Shown piece after piece: positions 42,944 to 52,846 of a DNA stretch of 64,000 nt. Where the stretch lies: assembly GCF_024171605.1 (NCBI RefSeq), contig NZ_JALKAA010000001.1, positions 1,240,001-1,304,000 on the forward strand, in the 5' to 3' direction. Source of the stretch: Pontibacter sp. HSC-36F09 (GTDB lineage: Bacteria > Bacteroidota > Bacteroidia > Cytophagales > Hymenobacteraceae). The notes beneath the pieces are model-generated. The model was not told where the DNA came from. It made no database searches and worked only from the letters and a program-made list of their open reading frames with translations. The first letter of the stretch is position 1, and every line of letters starts with the position of its first letter. The position numbers and the translations under genes are program-made.

Positions 42944-44659
42944 ATGAAGTTAAGCGGTTTTAGATCCGGTTTTCAGACTTTGGTTGCAGCATTTGTATTA
43001 GTTGCAGTGCAGGCTTGTACTACTACTAATACTGGCAACAGCCCAAACGTAGTAAATGAGCAACAGGTAAACCAGTCAGTGATTGGTGTAGAAGGCCGGC
43101 CGAAGCTGGTGGTAGGCATTGTGGTGGATCAGATGCGCTACGACTTCTTGTACCGCTACTGGGATAAGTACAGCGAAGGCGGGTTTAAAAGACTGGTAAG
43201 ACAGGGCTTCAACTTCAAAAATAACCAGTACAGCTACGTGCCGACGTATACCGGACCAGGCCACGCATCCGTTTATACCGGTAGCGTACCTGCCTTAAAC
43301 GGTATTATCGGAAATAACTGGTATGATCGCACCACGGGCAAGTCTGTGTACTGTGTGGAAGATAAGACCGTGAAAACGGTAGGCAGCACTTCCGATGCCG
43401 GCCTGATGTCGCCTAGGAACCTGCTGACGACCACCATCACAGATGAACTGCGCCTTTCCAACAACATGCAGTCGAAGGTGATAGGTATAGCCCTGAAAGA
43501 CAGAGGATCTATTCTGCCAGCCGGCCATACCGCCAATGGTGCCTATTGGTTCGATTCTCCTTCCGGAAACTGGATCACGAGCACGTATTATGCGAATAAC
43601 CTGCCTAACTGGGTACAGGAGTTCAACAACCAAAAGCATCCGGACAAACTGTTGGGTGAGGTATGGAACACACTCCTTCCGATCGAACAGTATACCGAAA
43701 GTACAGCAGATGATATGCCGTGGGAGCGTGCCCTGCCAGGCGAAGAAAGACCGGTATTTCCGCACAACATCCCTGCCTTACGTGGTAAGGATTATGAATT
43801 GATCCGCTCTATACCTGCAGGCAACACAATAACCACGGAGTTTGCCAAAGCAGCCCTGCGCGGTGAGAATCTGGGTAAAGGAAAGCATACCGATTTTCTG
43901 GCGCTGAGCTACTCTACCCCTGACTACACCGGGCACTCGTTCGGACCCAACTCTATTGAAGTACAGGATGTATACCTGCGCCTCGACCGTGAGATTGAAG
44001 AACTGATCAATCTGCTGGAGAAGGAAATCGGCAAGGACAATGTTTTGATTTTCCTGACGGCAGACCATGGCGCGGCGCATGTGCCTACCTATATGGAGTC
44101 GCTGAAGATTCCGGCAGGCACAGCCAACTCCGGCATAATGCGTGACTCGCTGGAGCTGCACCTGAACAAAATGTTGGGCAAAGGTCGTTGGGTGGAGCGT
44201 TATACCAACCAGCAGGTATACCTGGACCACAAAACGATTGAGGCCAAAAAGCTGAAGAGAGCAGATGTGCAGGAAGCGGTGGCCAATTATGTGATGCGTT
44301 TTGAAGGAGTGGCCAGAGCCATTCCGGCTGAGGCAGTACAGCGTGTAGGTGCGACTGGCGGACTGATGGCGCGCATCCAGAGCGGTTACAACGCCCAGCG
44401 CTCCGGCGATGTGGTGGTGGTGCTGCAGCCAGGCTGGTTCGAAGGCTATGGCAGCGGACCGCAGAAAGGAACCACGCACGGCTCGCACAGCAACTACGAC
44501 ACGCACGTGCCACTGGTATGGTATGGCTGGAAAGTGAAGCCGGGCGAAAGCTCTGTTGAAACAGCTGTAGCAGATATTGCACCCACCATCGCCTCCTGGC
44601 TATACATACAGGAGCCGAACGGTAGCGTGGGGCGCCCCTTGCAAGAATTAATGAAGTAA
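42944..44659 (+). CDS. PafA-like alkaline phosphatase (nucleotide pyrophosphatase/phosphodiesterase superfamily)
   Basis: 571 residues from ATG 42944; GTG 42908 would add 12. Exported protein with an N-terminal signal ending VAVQAC, possibly a lipoprotein. Metal and catalytic motifs: GIVVDQMRYDFLYRYW, nucleophile Thr103 in PTYTGPGHASVYTGS, TPDYTGHSFGPNS, FLTADHGAAHVP and GTTHGSHSNYDTHVP. PafA-type enzymes release phosphate from phosphomonoesters in the periplasm. Followed by ppa after 48 nt, so phosphate supply may be a shared theme. Confidence 0.92.
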   Translation: MKLSGFRSGFQTLVAAFVLVAVQACTTTNTGNSPNVVNEQQVNQSVIGVEGRPKLVVGIVVDQMRYDFLYRYWDKYSEGGFKRLVRQGFNFKNNQYSYVPTYTGPGHASVYTGSVPALNGIIGNNWYDRTTGKSVYCVEDKTVKTVGSTSDAGLMSPRNLLTTTITDELRLSNNMQSKVIGIALKDRGSILPAGHTANGAYWFDSPSGNWITSTYYANNLPNWVQEFNNQKHPDKLLGEVWNTLLPIEQYTESTADDMPWERALPGEERPVFPHNIPALRGKDYELIRSIPAGNTITTEFAKAALRGENLGKGKHTDFLALSYSTPDYTGHSFGPNSIEVQDVYLRLDREIEELINLLEKEIGKDNVLIFLTADHGAAHVPTYMESLKIPAGTANSGIMRDSLELHLNKMLGKGRWVERYTNQQVYLDHKTIEAKKLKRADVQEAVANYVMRFEGVARAIPAEAVQRVGATGGLMARIQSGYNAQRSGDVVVVLQPGWFEGYGSGPQKGTTHGSHSNYDTHVPLVWYGWKVKPGESSVETAVADIAPTIASWLYIQEPNGSVGRPLQELMK

Positions 44660-44707
44660 CAATACCTGTCGAAAAAATTGGTTTCGACGACTTTTAAGAA
44701 AGATTAT

Positions 44708-45280
44708 ATGATGGAGAATTTAGAAAAGAATAACCCGTGGCACAGCGTGAGCTACGGTGAGGAGGCCCCGGCAGTCGTTACTGCCATTATTGAAATTCCG
44801 AAGGGTTCGAAAGCAAAGTACGAGTTGGACAAAGAGAGCGGCATGCTGAAACTCGACCGTGTACTTTTCTCATCGGTGAACTACCCTGCCAACTATGGCT
44901 TTATACCTAAAACTTACTGCGACGATAAAGATCCGCTCGATATCCTGGTAATCTGTTCGCTGGATGTAGTGCCTATGTGCCTGATCGATGCGAAAGTGAT
45001 CGGTGTGATGCGCATGATCGACAACAACGAAGAAGACGACAAGATCATCGCCGTGGCGAACAACGACATGTCGGTACGTCACATCAACGATATCTCTGAA
45101 TTGCCTCCGCATACTTTGCTGGAGATGCGCCGCTTCTTTGAAGACTACAAGAAACTGGAACACAAAGAAGTAATTGTAGAGCAGTTCCTGGGTCGTGAGC
45201 AGGCTTACGAGATCATCAAGGAGAGCATCAGACTGTATGACGCTACCTTTATCGAAACAGAGCCGAAAAGCACGATCTAA
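44708..45280 (+). CDS. ppa: Inorganic pyrophosphatase (family I)
   Basis: 190 residues from ATG 44708 (the next codon is also ATG). Hydrolyses pyrophosphate in the cytosol. Active-site stretches are [43 protein letters not shown] and [21 protein letters not shown] 7-bp hairpin (44668-44674 with 44682-44688) separates it from the phosphatase gene. Ends at a terminator. Confidence 0.97.
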   Translation: MMENLEKNNPWHSVSYGEEAPAVVTAIIEIPKGSKAKYELDKESGMLKLDRVLFSSVNYPANYGFIPKTYCDDKDPLDILVICSLDVVPMCLIDAKVIGVMRMIDNNEEDDKIIAVANNDMSVRHINDISELPPHTLLEMRRFFEDYKKLEHKEVIVEQFLGREQAYEIIKESIRLYDATFIETEPKSTI

Positions 45281-45297
45281 AACTTTACTTTTCCTGT

Positions 45298-45338
45298 AAA
45301 GCCTGATGTGGGGTAAAACCTGTGTCAGGCTTTTTTAT
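45298..45338 (+). terminator. Terminator of ppa
   Basis: AAAGCCTGA (45298-45306) pairs with TCAGGCTTT (45325-45333), then a T-run. Confidence 0.85.
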
Positions 45339-45381
45339 TTACAGTCGGCCGGGGTTTGAAAGCCGTACCTGAATTGCGAAC

Positions 45382-46278
45382 TTGCAGAGAAGGATGTTAG
45401 AAAGAGAATACAACGAGATAAGACACCAGCAACCACTGGCCAATTGGCTGAGAGCAGGTATAGAAGCTTTGCTCTACAGCAGTGTGTTCATTTCGCTCTG
45501 CGCTTTCGGACTAACAGTAGAAACGTACTTACTGACAGGAAATAAGGTATCGCTGCCGATGGCGGGGTTTGTGTTTCTGGCGACACTCTTTACCTATAAC
45601 ACCAGCAGTTTGCAGCGTACATGGCGTGGCTGGCGTGTCGGCGAGGCCGGACAGCCCTGGAACATACGGCATCAGCGGAAGCTGGCGGTGTTGGCCTTGC
45701 TCAGCTTGACAGGGGCTGTTATCCTGTTCTTTCTGTATGAGCTTAGGATTAACCTTTGGTTTGTGCTGGTGCTGGCGCTGATTTCAGTAGGATATACTGT
45801 ACCGCTTGCGCGAAACCGTTTCAAACCTTTCCGGAGTGTGCCTTTGCTGAAGGTCTTTTTGATTGCGCTGGTGTGGTCTGCCGTAACGGTGCTGTTTCCT
45901 TTGATCGATGCAGCAGTGCAGGTAGACAGTCCGGTGATGCTGCTCTGGCTGCGGCGTTTCCTGTTCATTCTGGCACTGGCCCTGCTGTTCGACATCCGCG
46001 ACTATACCTACGACCGCCGCACCAGCACCCTCACCTTCCCCGGGCTGCTAGGCGAAAACTATACGCGCTTCCTATCCCTTGGGCTGTTGCTGCTATACCT
46101 GTTGCTGGTGCTGCTGACGGAAGAAGGAGCCATTCTCATAAGTTTGATGAGCGCTGCCCTGGTGGCTGGCCTGATCGTGTGGAATGCGTCGGAAGAGAAA
46201 CCTCGCATCTATTATGCGCTGCTGGCCGATGGTGCCATGCTGGTACATTTTGCGTTCGTATACCTGGCCGTCACCTAA
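45382..46278 (+). CDS. UbiA-like integral membrane protein
   Basis: 298 residues from TTG 45382; ATG 45394 is the alternative. Eight or so membrane helices. FILALALLFDIRDYTYDRRT resembles the second Asp-rich motif of UbiA prenyltransferases, but the first motif (NDxxDxxxD) is not evident; its place reads YNTSSLQRTW. So it may be a relative with altered or lost activity. Convergent with nnrDE, overlapping it by four bases at the stop codons. Confidence 0.7.
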   Translation: MQRRMLEREYNEIRHQQPLANWLRAGIEALLYSSVFISLCAFGLTVETYLLTGNKVSLPMAGFVFLATLFTYNTSSLQRTWRGWRVGEAGQPWNIRHQRKLAVLALLSLTGAVILFFLYELRINLWFVLVLALISVGYTVPLARNRFKPFRSVPLLKVFLIALVWSAVTVLFPLIDAAVQVDSPVMLLWLRRFLFILALALLFDIRDYTYDRRTSTLTFPGLLGENYTRFLSLGLLLLYLLLVLLTEEGAILISLMSAALVAGLIVWNASEEKPRIYYALLADGAMLVHFAFVYLAVT

Positions 46279-47786
46279 GCACGGCCCAACTTCTGAAAAG
46301 CCTGTGGCAGATGCTGAATCTCATCCGAGGCGATCAGGGCAATTTCTCCCACCGTATCTTTGGCCAGATCACCGGCAAGTCCATGCAGGTATACGCCCAG
46401 CAGGCAGGCCTCTTTTAAGGTATAGCCTTGCGCTACCAACCCTGTCAGGATGCCGGTCAACACATCGCCGGTTCCGCCTGTGGCCATACCTGCATTGCCG
46501 GTCGTATTGAAGTAGATGTCTCCTTCGGGCGTAGCAATGGCCGAATGACTTCCTTTGAGCACCATGTAGCATTGGTATATCCGGCAGAACTCCCTCACTT
46601 CCTCCAGTCTTTCATATTCGTTGTTGCTTTTGCAGACCAGCCGTTCAAACTCTTTGGGATGTGGCGTGAAGATGACTTTTCCTTTCGGAAGCTGGGCCTT
46701 GAGTTTGTCGCTGCTGGCAATCAGGTTGATGGCGTCGGCGTCAATGACCAATGGAAGATCGGTAGTGGCCAGTAGCTGACCTAAGAGCGTTTTGGTCATT
46801 CGTTCTGTTCCGATGCCCGGTCCTATACCTATGGCGTTAAACTTCTCCATGGATTCCGGCAGCCTGGACAAATGCTTGCGGTTGTTATCAGGTATAAGCA
46901 TGGCCTCCGGCACGGCAGTTTGCAGTACATCATAGCCAATGGCAGGCGCCTGTACGGTGAGCAGGCCTACGCCGCTGCGCAGACAGGCCCTGGCCGCTAG
47001 CACTGCTGCTCCTATTTTGCCATAGCCTCCGCAAAGCATCAGCGCATGCCCGTAGGTGCCCTTGTGCGAGAATTTGCTGCGCGGCTTTAGCAATTGCTGC
47101 ATCTCTTTCTGCTCCACATAATGGAAGTTCGATTCAGCCTCCGCAAGGTATGCGGGACTCAGACCAATACTGACGATATGCCAGTCGCCTACATACTGTG
47201 CATGCTGGGGAAGAAAAAAAGCAAGCTTAGGTAACTCGAAGCTCACCGTATGATCTGCCTGCACGATGGCGCCCTCGGCAGGCGTCTGTTTGTCCGTGTA
47301 CAAACCCGAAGGGGTATCAATAGCGACGGTACAGCTGCTGTGCTCATTTAGCCAGTTAATGACATCGGCATAGAGCCCGGTGACGGGTCTGGAGAGGCCG
47401 GTACCGAACAGGGCATCAATTATGCAGGCTTTGTCAGGTATAGCAGGCAGGTCGTTTTTATTGCTGATGTGGTATGGGGGCACTTCACGCGGCAGTCGCT
47501 CCAGGTTGATCTGAAAATCCGGAGACGCCTCATTGCCGTCGTTAATCAGGTATAGCTGCACATCGTAGAGGCGCTGGTGCAGGAGTCGGGCTACCACTAA
47601 CCCATCACCCCCATTGTTACCGGGGCCGCAGAAGATACAGACAGGTTGCTCCGGCATGAACTTGTTTTCAAACCAACCTGTAAAGGCCCGTGCCGCTCGT
47701 TCCATCAATTCGTCTGAAGCAATGCCTTCCTCGCTGATGGTCTGTGCGTCAGCTTCACGGGTTTGTTGAGCGGATAGGATTTTCAT
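46275..47786 (-). CDS. nnr: Bifunctional NAD(P)H-hydrate epimerase/dehydratase
   Basis: 503 residues. Repairs hydrated NAD(P)H. The N-terminal YjeF epimerase domain (about 1-215: CGPGNNGGDGLVVARLL, DALFGTGLSRPV, AIDTPSGLYTD) is fused to the C-terminal ribokinase-like dehydratase (about 225-500: GGYGKIGAAVLAARACLRSGVGLLTV, IGPGIGTE, GNAGMATGGTGDVLTGILTGL). Single gene; the stop overlaps the opposing UbiA-like gene. Confidence 0.95.
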   Translation of the reverse strand: MKILSAQQTREADAQTISEEGIASDELMERAARAFTGWFENKFMPEQPVCIFCGPGNNGGDGLVVARLLHQRLYDVQLYLINDGNEASPDFQINLERLPREVPPYHISNKNDLPAIPDKACIIDALFGTGLSRPVTGLYADVINWLNEHSSCTVAIDTPSGLYTDKQTPAEGAIVQADHTVSFELPKLAFFLPQHAQYVGDWHIVSIGLSPAYLAEAESNFHYVEQKEMQQLLKPRSKFSHKGTYGHALMLCGGYGKIGAAVLAARACLRSGVGLLTVQAPAIGYDVLQTAVPEAMLIPDNNRKHLSRLPESMEKFNAIGIGPGIGTERMTKTLLGQLLATTDLPLVIDADAINLIASSDKLKAQLPKGKVIFTPHPKEFERLVCKSNNEYERLEEVREFCRIYQCYMVLKGSHSAIATPEGDIYFNTTGNAGMATGGTGDVLTGILTGLVAQGYTLKEACLLGVYLHGLAGDLAKDTVGEIALIASDEIQHLPQAFQKLGRA

Positions 47787-47922
47787 ACGTTAATTTTATA
47801 CTTCTTTAACTGGAGATGGTTGTGCGCATTTTCCAGGCCTGCACTTAGCGGAACGTCTTTACAAAGTATAGCAGTAACAGGTATAGAAAAGGGAACAGTT
47901 TGCTCTCACGAAGCCCGTACAA

Positions 47923-50337
47923 TTAAAACGCCAGTGTGGCCGTCAGCTTGATTTTGAGATTATCCTTTGCTCGTGGCAGGGCATAAGGGCCGTAGCGGTA
48001 AAAGGCACCCACCCCAACGCCCGAAAAGGCAGAGCTGATGACGTTGTTGAGCATCAATCCGGACTCAAAAAAGCCTTTGCGCATGTTATTGTACTCCAGG
48101 GGCTGTAGCTCAGGTATAGGCTGGCGCAGGTCACCGATGCCCATGTTTTGTACGAGGACCAGGTCGGGTTTAAAGAGTTTGGTGTTGAGCAGGCGCTTGC
48201 CCAGGTCCTGGCGGAGGAACAGAGCCACGTACCGATCAGAGAAGAACTCATAAGGACGCATCGTTTCAAAACCCTCGCCGGCATATACCTTATAATTGGA
48301 GCTGTAGCTACCGTAGCCATTGTAAAGACTCACGAAAGGCGCATCGCCTTGCACCAAGCCGCCTGCCAACACAAAGCGGGTCTCGCCGAGGCTGCGCTGC
48401 CTAAAAGACCCTTCAGCACGCAGATCGAACTTGTTGTAGGTATAGCCGTCGCTTTCCAGGGCATCAATGCCCTTGCTGTACTGGAGCCAGAGCACAGGGT
48501 AGCGGCCCGGCATGGGCAGCATGCGGTTGAAGAGCTGCATATATTGCTCGCCATAGGCAAAGCGAAGACCTGCCGTGGCTTCAACCAGGTTGAACTCCGG
48601 CATACCTATACCTGGCTCGGGCGTGAAAAGCGACAGCGTTGGGCGGCGCTGTTCCTGCCGTATACCTGCCTGCCACTGCACGTAACGCAGCATCCGCCCG
48701 CTCAGCCAGGCACTTCGCTGGGTGGTATAGTCCAGGTTGGGCAACAAAGCAGGACGCAGATCGCTGAGCAGGCTCCGCTCCCTGAAAGGTAGCCGACGAC
48801 CACCCGGTTCTTCCACGTCTTCGGCATAAGCCGCCGAAATGGTGAGTTCAGATGGCTTGTGTAGTTTAACGGCAGCATCAGCTCCGTATTTATGTTCCTT
48901 ATCACGTAGGCCATAGCCCCAGTAGCCACCAACAGTAAAGCGCTCCGAAAGGAGGTTGTTGGTATGAGCGCCTATACCTAAACGCATTCCCTCAAAGCGG
49001 CTCACCTTAATTAACCGGTTCAGATCCAGGCTGATGGGGCCAATGGGCAGCTGTTTTGCCATGAGGTACTCCATGGTGCGGATGGTGCGGTCGAGTTTTT
49101 GCGCCTGACCTACGCTGTCGAGGCGTTGGTAGGTGGTCTGCTCTTTCAGTGACAGGGAATCGTGACGGTATTGTTGCCAGAGTTGCTCCGGTTGTCGCCA
49201 GGCATCCGGCCGCTGCTCCAGCGCAATTACCCCAAAATCGCTTCGCCGGAGCGGTGGGTTCAGGTTGACATTGGTGATGTAGGTGCGGATGTGTGCGTAG
49301 GGTTGGTGGCCCCGCATGTAGATCTGTTGCACGGTTATCTCCACATCCAGCTCCGCAGGAAACCACTGTTGATTATCGACTTTTACAAACTGCTGCTGCA
49401 ACTTCAAGCCGCGCTTGTCATCGGCATGCGACTCAGCCACTACGTTCTGCACGGCCCAGCCATCACTGTTGATGTAAAGCAGTCCTTTCAGGCCATTGAA
49501 ATTCTTGCCGGGCTGCGGCGCATACGAGATGATAAAGACCGTGTCTGCTCCCACTACAGCTGTTTCCTGTAGCACAAAGTCATAGCGCCTGATGCTGCCG
49601 TTGCTCAGTGGGCTCAGGTAGCGCTTCCCAAAGAACACCGGCATGTCGTCGTACACCGAAAACATCCGCGCCTCTGCGGCTACCACTCCAAAGCTAGGCT
49701 GCTGCAGCCCCGATACCCGGGTTGCCAGGATGATTTCTTTTGAAAGATTGCTGCCCAGCTGTGCAAAGTCGGTAATGCTCTCCATCAGGAAGAGGTGCTG
49801 TTTGGCCAGCAGGTTGTGCATGCGCCATGTCGAGGAGTCTTCCTCAGAAAGCCGCAGGGTATCGCTCAGGTCGAGGTCATCGGGGGCGTTGGCCGTCAGG
49901 ATGAATTTGTTGTAAGTGCGGTAGGTATAAGCCGGGATGTTTTCGAGGCGGTGCCGATCACGGTTCTGGGTAGCCAGTTGGATGATGCGGTGCGCCGGAT
50001 TGATGCCGGATCGAATCACGACTTCCCGTAGCTGGGCTGCCGAAGGATGTAAGGCGATGTTAAATTGCGAAAGCGAATCGACCGGGATGGTTTGCGGGGT
50101 ATAGCCCACGTAGCTGAAACGCAGATTGGTGATCGGGCGATGGTACCTGATCTGGTACCGTCCCTCCAGGTTGGAAGTCGCGCCTGTTTCGCCGTCATTC
50201 ACCACGATGCTCACGAAAGGCAATTTTTCACGAGTGTTGGCATCCCGCACCGTGCCCTGCACCTGGTATACCTGTGCGGTAGCAAGGCTCACCTGCAGGT
50301 ATAGGTATAAGCATAAAAGCAGACGGCGTATGGGCAT
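47923..50337 (-). CDS. DUF5686 family outer-membrane protein with carboxypeptidase-like domain
   Basis: 804 residues. Signal peptide (about 1-21), then a carboxypeptidase-like regulatory domain (QVQGTVRDANTREKLPFVSIVVND, GRYQIRYHRPITNLRFSYVGY). A DUF5686 region follows (NPAHRIIQLATQNRDRHRLENIPAYTYRTYNKF), with a C-terminal beta-barrel ending LKIKLTATLAF. Probably an outer-membrane protein of unknown cargo or role. Separated from the upstream PAP2 gene by a terminator. Confidence 0.85.
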   Translation of the reverse strand: MPIRRLLLCLYLYLQVSLATAQVYQVQGTVRDANTREKLPFVSIVVNDGETGATSNLEGRYQIRYHRPITNLRFSYVGYTPQTIPVDSLSQFNIALHPSAAQLREVVIRSGINPAHRIIQLATQNRDRHRLENIPAYTYRTYNKFILTANAPDDLDLSDTLRLSEEDSSTWRMHNLLAKQHLFLMESITDFAQLGSNLSKEIILATRVSGLQQPSFGVVAAEARMFSVYDDMPVFFGKRYLSPLSNGSIRRYDFVLQETAVVGADTVFIISYAPQPGKNFNGLKGLLYINSDGWAVQNVVAESHADDKRGLKLQQQFVKVDNQQWFPAELDVEITVQQIYMRGHQPYAHIRTYITNVNLNPPLRRSDFGVIALEQRPDAWRQPEQLWQQYRHDSLSLKEQTTYQRLDSVGQAQKLDRTIRTMEYLMAKQLPIGPISLDLNRLIKVSRFEGMRLGIGAHTNNLLSERFTVGGYWGYGLRDKEHKYGADAAVKLHKPSELTISAAYAEDVEEPGGRRLPFRERSLLSDLRPALLPNLDYTTQRSAWLSGRMLRYVQWQAGIRQEQRRPTLSLFTPEPGIGMPEFNLVEATAGLRFAYGEQYMQLFNRMLPMPGRYPVLWLQYSKGIDALESDGYTYNKFDLRAEGSFRQRSLGETRFVLAGGLVQGDAPFVSLYNGYGSYSSNYKVYAGEGFETMRPYEFFSDRYVALFLRQDLGKRLLNTKLFKPDLVLVQNMGIGDLRQPIPELQPLEYNNMRKGFFESGLMLNNVISSAFSGVGVGAFYRYGPYALPRAKDNLKIKLTATLAF

Positions 50338-50349
50338 GTGGTAAAGATA

Positions 50350-50388
50350 TAAAAAGAATCGGCGCCTGCTCTCAGAGCAGAAAGCGCC
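50350..50388 (-). terminator. Terminator of the PAP2 phosphatase gene
   Basis: GGCGC/GCGCC and GCTCT/AGAGC stems within 50361-50388, followed on the minus strand by a T-rich run. Confidence 0.6.
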
Positions 50389-50418
50389 AGGCTATACCTT
50401 GTTTGAAATTACTGGGAA

Positions 50419-51282
50419 TTAAAAGGTATATGACATCGCCATACCCATCTGTCCGTTGGGCAACACAACCGGGTACATGGCCGTGTTCAAACCGCCTCCA
50501 TGGGTGAGCTTGGCATGTATCCAGTAGACAGTGTTCACGGATAGTATACCTACGCCAGCGCCGGCCAGCACATCAGAAAGCCAATGCGCATCGTTTAGCA
50601 CCCGCAGCACACCGGTTCCGCCGGCTATACCATAGCTCACCACACTTACCCAGGGACTCTTGTGCCGGAACTCTTTGTCCATGAAAGTAGCGATGGTGAA
50701 CGCATAGGCCGTGTGGCCAGAAGGGAAGGCATAAGGCTTGCCATTCGGACGGTCTCTGTCTGTCAGTTTTTTGGTAGGCCAGACAATAGCCGATGCGAGT
50801 GCTCCGGATGAAAGGAGCAGCAAGGTCTGGCGTCCGAGTTCGTGCCTGTTCTGAGACGATATGATGTTGAACCCATACAAGCCAACAAGCGGTGCCAGCA
50901 TGGCGAAGTCATCGGCATTGGTTGCAAACTTAGGGAATACCCTGTGGCGGTAGTTAAAAACATCATCGCTGTTCAGGATACCGTGTCCCCCCATGGTGTA
51001 AACGCCGGCACCAATAAGCACGGCAGCAGGCATAACGGCCCGCTTGAGGTAGCGTTTGTTGTCGCCCTCCCGTCGTTGCGACTCTGTAAAAGGGTGTTTC
51101 TGACCGGGAAGTATGGTGTCGGCAGGAAGTGTGAAAAAATCATCACTTACAGACCTTAGCGTATCTGTTTTCGGCTTCTGCTGCGGAGGCTTCTGCACCT
51201 GTGCCATGGCTGTGGCAGGTGCAAAAAGTATACTAAGCCAAAGGAGATGTATGGTGAATAGCTGGTTCAATCTCATATGCAT
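50419..51282 (-). CDS. PAP2-family phosphatase
   Basis: 287 residues from the Met at 51282; the frame is open to a Met at 51327, which would add 15 residues before the signal peptide. Signal peptide (about 3-28), then a PAP2 domain with the three motifs KKLTDRDRP, PSGHTAYAF and LNDAHWLSDVLAG. Likely acts on lipid phosphates (undecaprenyl pyrophosphate or lipid A) at the periplasmic face. Lies downstream of nuoD but separated by about 90 nt. Confidence 0.9.
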   Translation of the reverse strand: MHMRLNQLFTIHLLWLSILFAPATAMAQVQKPPQQKPKTDTLRSVSDDFFTLPADTILPGQKHPFTESQRREGDNKRYLKRAVMPAAVLIGAGVYTMGGHGILNSDDVFNYRHRVFPKFATNADDFAMLAPLVGLYGFNIISSQNRHELGRQTLLLLSSGALASAIVWPTKKLTDRDRPNGKPYAFPSGHTAYAFTIATFMDKEFRHKSPWVSVVSYGIAGGTGVLRVLNDAHWLSDVLAGAGVGILSVNTVYWIHAKLTHGGGLNTAMYPVVLPNGQMGMAMSYTF

Positions 51283-51419
51283 GCTACAGAAATTCGTGTG
51301 ATTCTCGGAGTGCAACAAAAAGCACATCAGTGATTTTTAACGTCTACTATTGCCATGAGTTTTGAAAGGAAGCCACAATGTATTGTCCTTAACACTGCCA
51401 GCCAGAAGTGGCAAGGGGT

Positions 51420-52625
51420 TTAACGGTCTACTTCGCCCAGCACGATATCCACGGAGCCTACAATGGCAATGAGGTCGGCTACCATGCAGCCACGGCTGAT
51501 TTCGGGCAGTACGGAGAGGTTCACAAAACTGGGCGCGCGGCCATGGCAGCGGAAAGGCACATCGCTACGGTCGGTGGTGCGGAAGAAGTAACCCAGCTCG
51601 CCACGTGGCGTTTCGCCCCGGAAGTAGAGTTCCCGCGTGCCGGTCATGCGCATCTTTTTAGGGCAGGCCGCCTGCGGATCGAAGTCGGGGGTGCGCTTGT
51701 GCTCACCTATCAGCTTATCGAGGCATTGGCTGATAATTTTAACAGACTCACGGCATTCGAGCGCCCGCACATAGTTGCGGTCCCAGCAATCACCGGTGCT
51801 GCCCATCATACCTTCGCCGATCGGCACATCAAATTCCAGCTCCGGGTATACGCTATACCCATCAACGCGACGCAGGTCGTGGCGTAGGCCGGAACCACGC
51901 AGCATCGGGCCGGAGCAGCCGTAATTGATGGCCACATCCAGCGGCAGTATACCCACATTGGCCGTGCGGTCGATGAATATTTTGTTGTTGAGCAGGATGA
52001 TGTCGAGTTCGTCGAGCTTGGGCTTCAGGTAATGGATAAACTCCCGGCAGCGTTCCTCGAAACCGATGGGCAGGTCGTAGTACAAACCACCCACCCAGAT
52101 ATAGTTATACAGCATACGGGCGCCGCTCGTCCACTCGAGCAGGCGCTGGATGTGCTCGCGGTCGCGCAGCAGCCACAGAAAAGGCGTGAAAGCCCCGATG
52201 TCGATGGCGTACGTACCGATAGCCAGGAAATGCGAAGCCAGTCGGTTAAGTTCCGTCACGAGCACCCGTATATACTCCACCCGCTTCGGAATCTGATCGG
52301 TTATACCTAGCAGCTTCTCCACGCCCATACACCACACATGCTCCGAGTTCATGGCAGCCAGGTAGTCCATGCGGTCCACGTAGGGAATAGTCTGGTTATA
52401 GGCCATGCTCTCGGCATGCTTCTCGAAACAGCGGTGCAGGTAGCCGATGTGCGGCGCCACTTCAGTTATGATCTCCCCGTCTGTGACCACTTCCAGGCGC
52501 AGTACACCGTGCGTACTCGGGTGTTGCGGCCCCATGTTCACGATCATCTCGCCCGCCCGCAGGTGTTCCAGGCTGAACTTGTTCGGCTCCGACTGCAGCA
52601 GGTATTCTTTGTGCGTGGTAGACAA
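51420..52625 (-). CDS. nuoD: NADH-quinone oxidoreductase subunit D
   Basis: 401 residues, the usual 49-kDa subunit length. Motifs MIVNMGPQHPSTHGVLRLEV, HIGYLHRCFEKHAE, MDYLAAMNSEH and GCSGPMLRGSG are diagnostic; it ends VDIVLGEVDR. Part of the peripheral arm of complex I at the quinone site. Unusually it is separated from nuoABC by about 3.9 kb holding four plus-strand genes, and nuoE does not follow it. Confidence 0.97.
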   Translation of the reverse strand: MSTTHKEYLLQSEPNKFSLEHLRAGEMIVNMGPQHPSTHGVLRLEVVTDGEIITEVAPHIGYLHRCFEKHAESMAYNQTIPYVDRMDYLAAMNSEHVWCMGVEKLLGITDQIPKRVEYIRVLVTELNRLASHFLAIGTYAIDIGAFTPFLWLLRDREHIQRLLEWTSGARMLYNYIWVGGLYYDLPIGFEERCREFIHYLKPKLDELDIILLNNKIFIDRTANVGILPLDVAINYGCSGPMLRGSGLRHDLRRVDGYSVYPELEFDVPIGEGMMGSTGDCWDRNYVRALECRESVKIISQCLDKLIGEHKRTPDFDPQAACPKKMRMTGTRELYFRGETPRGELGYFFRTTDRSDVPFRCHGRAPSFVNLSVLPEISRGCMVADLIAIVGSVDIVLGEVDR

Positions 52626-52846
52626 GGGAGATTTAGTTATGAGTTTAATATGAGTTGAGCAAAGTTCGGAAAAATGGGGAATTATGGAGGGGTTTGTGAG
52701 ATAGAAATATTTGAGAAAGAAATATATAGTTTAATGAATATATAGTATATTCGGTTGTCCTGTTCGGGTTATCTGTTAAAATTGATAAAACCCGGCTGTT
52801 TATTCCGTTCATAAAATCGTTGCAGTGCGTGCAATAAATAGAAACT

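Noticed and set aside
43778..44506. Open frame opposite the PafA-like gene
   Set aside because: Complement of conserved phosphatase motifs; no start context or domain.
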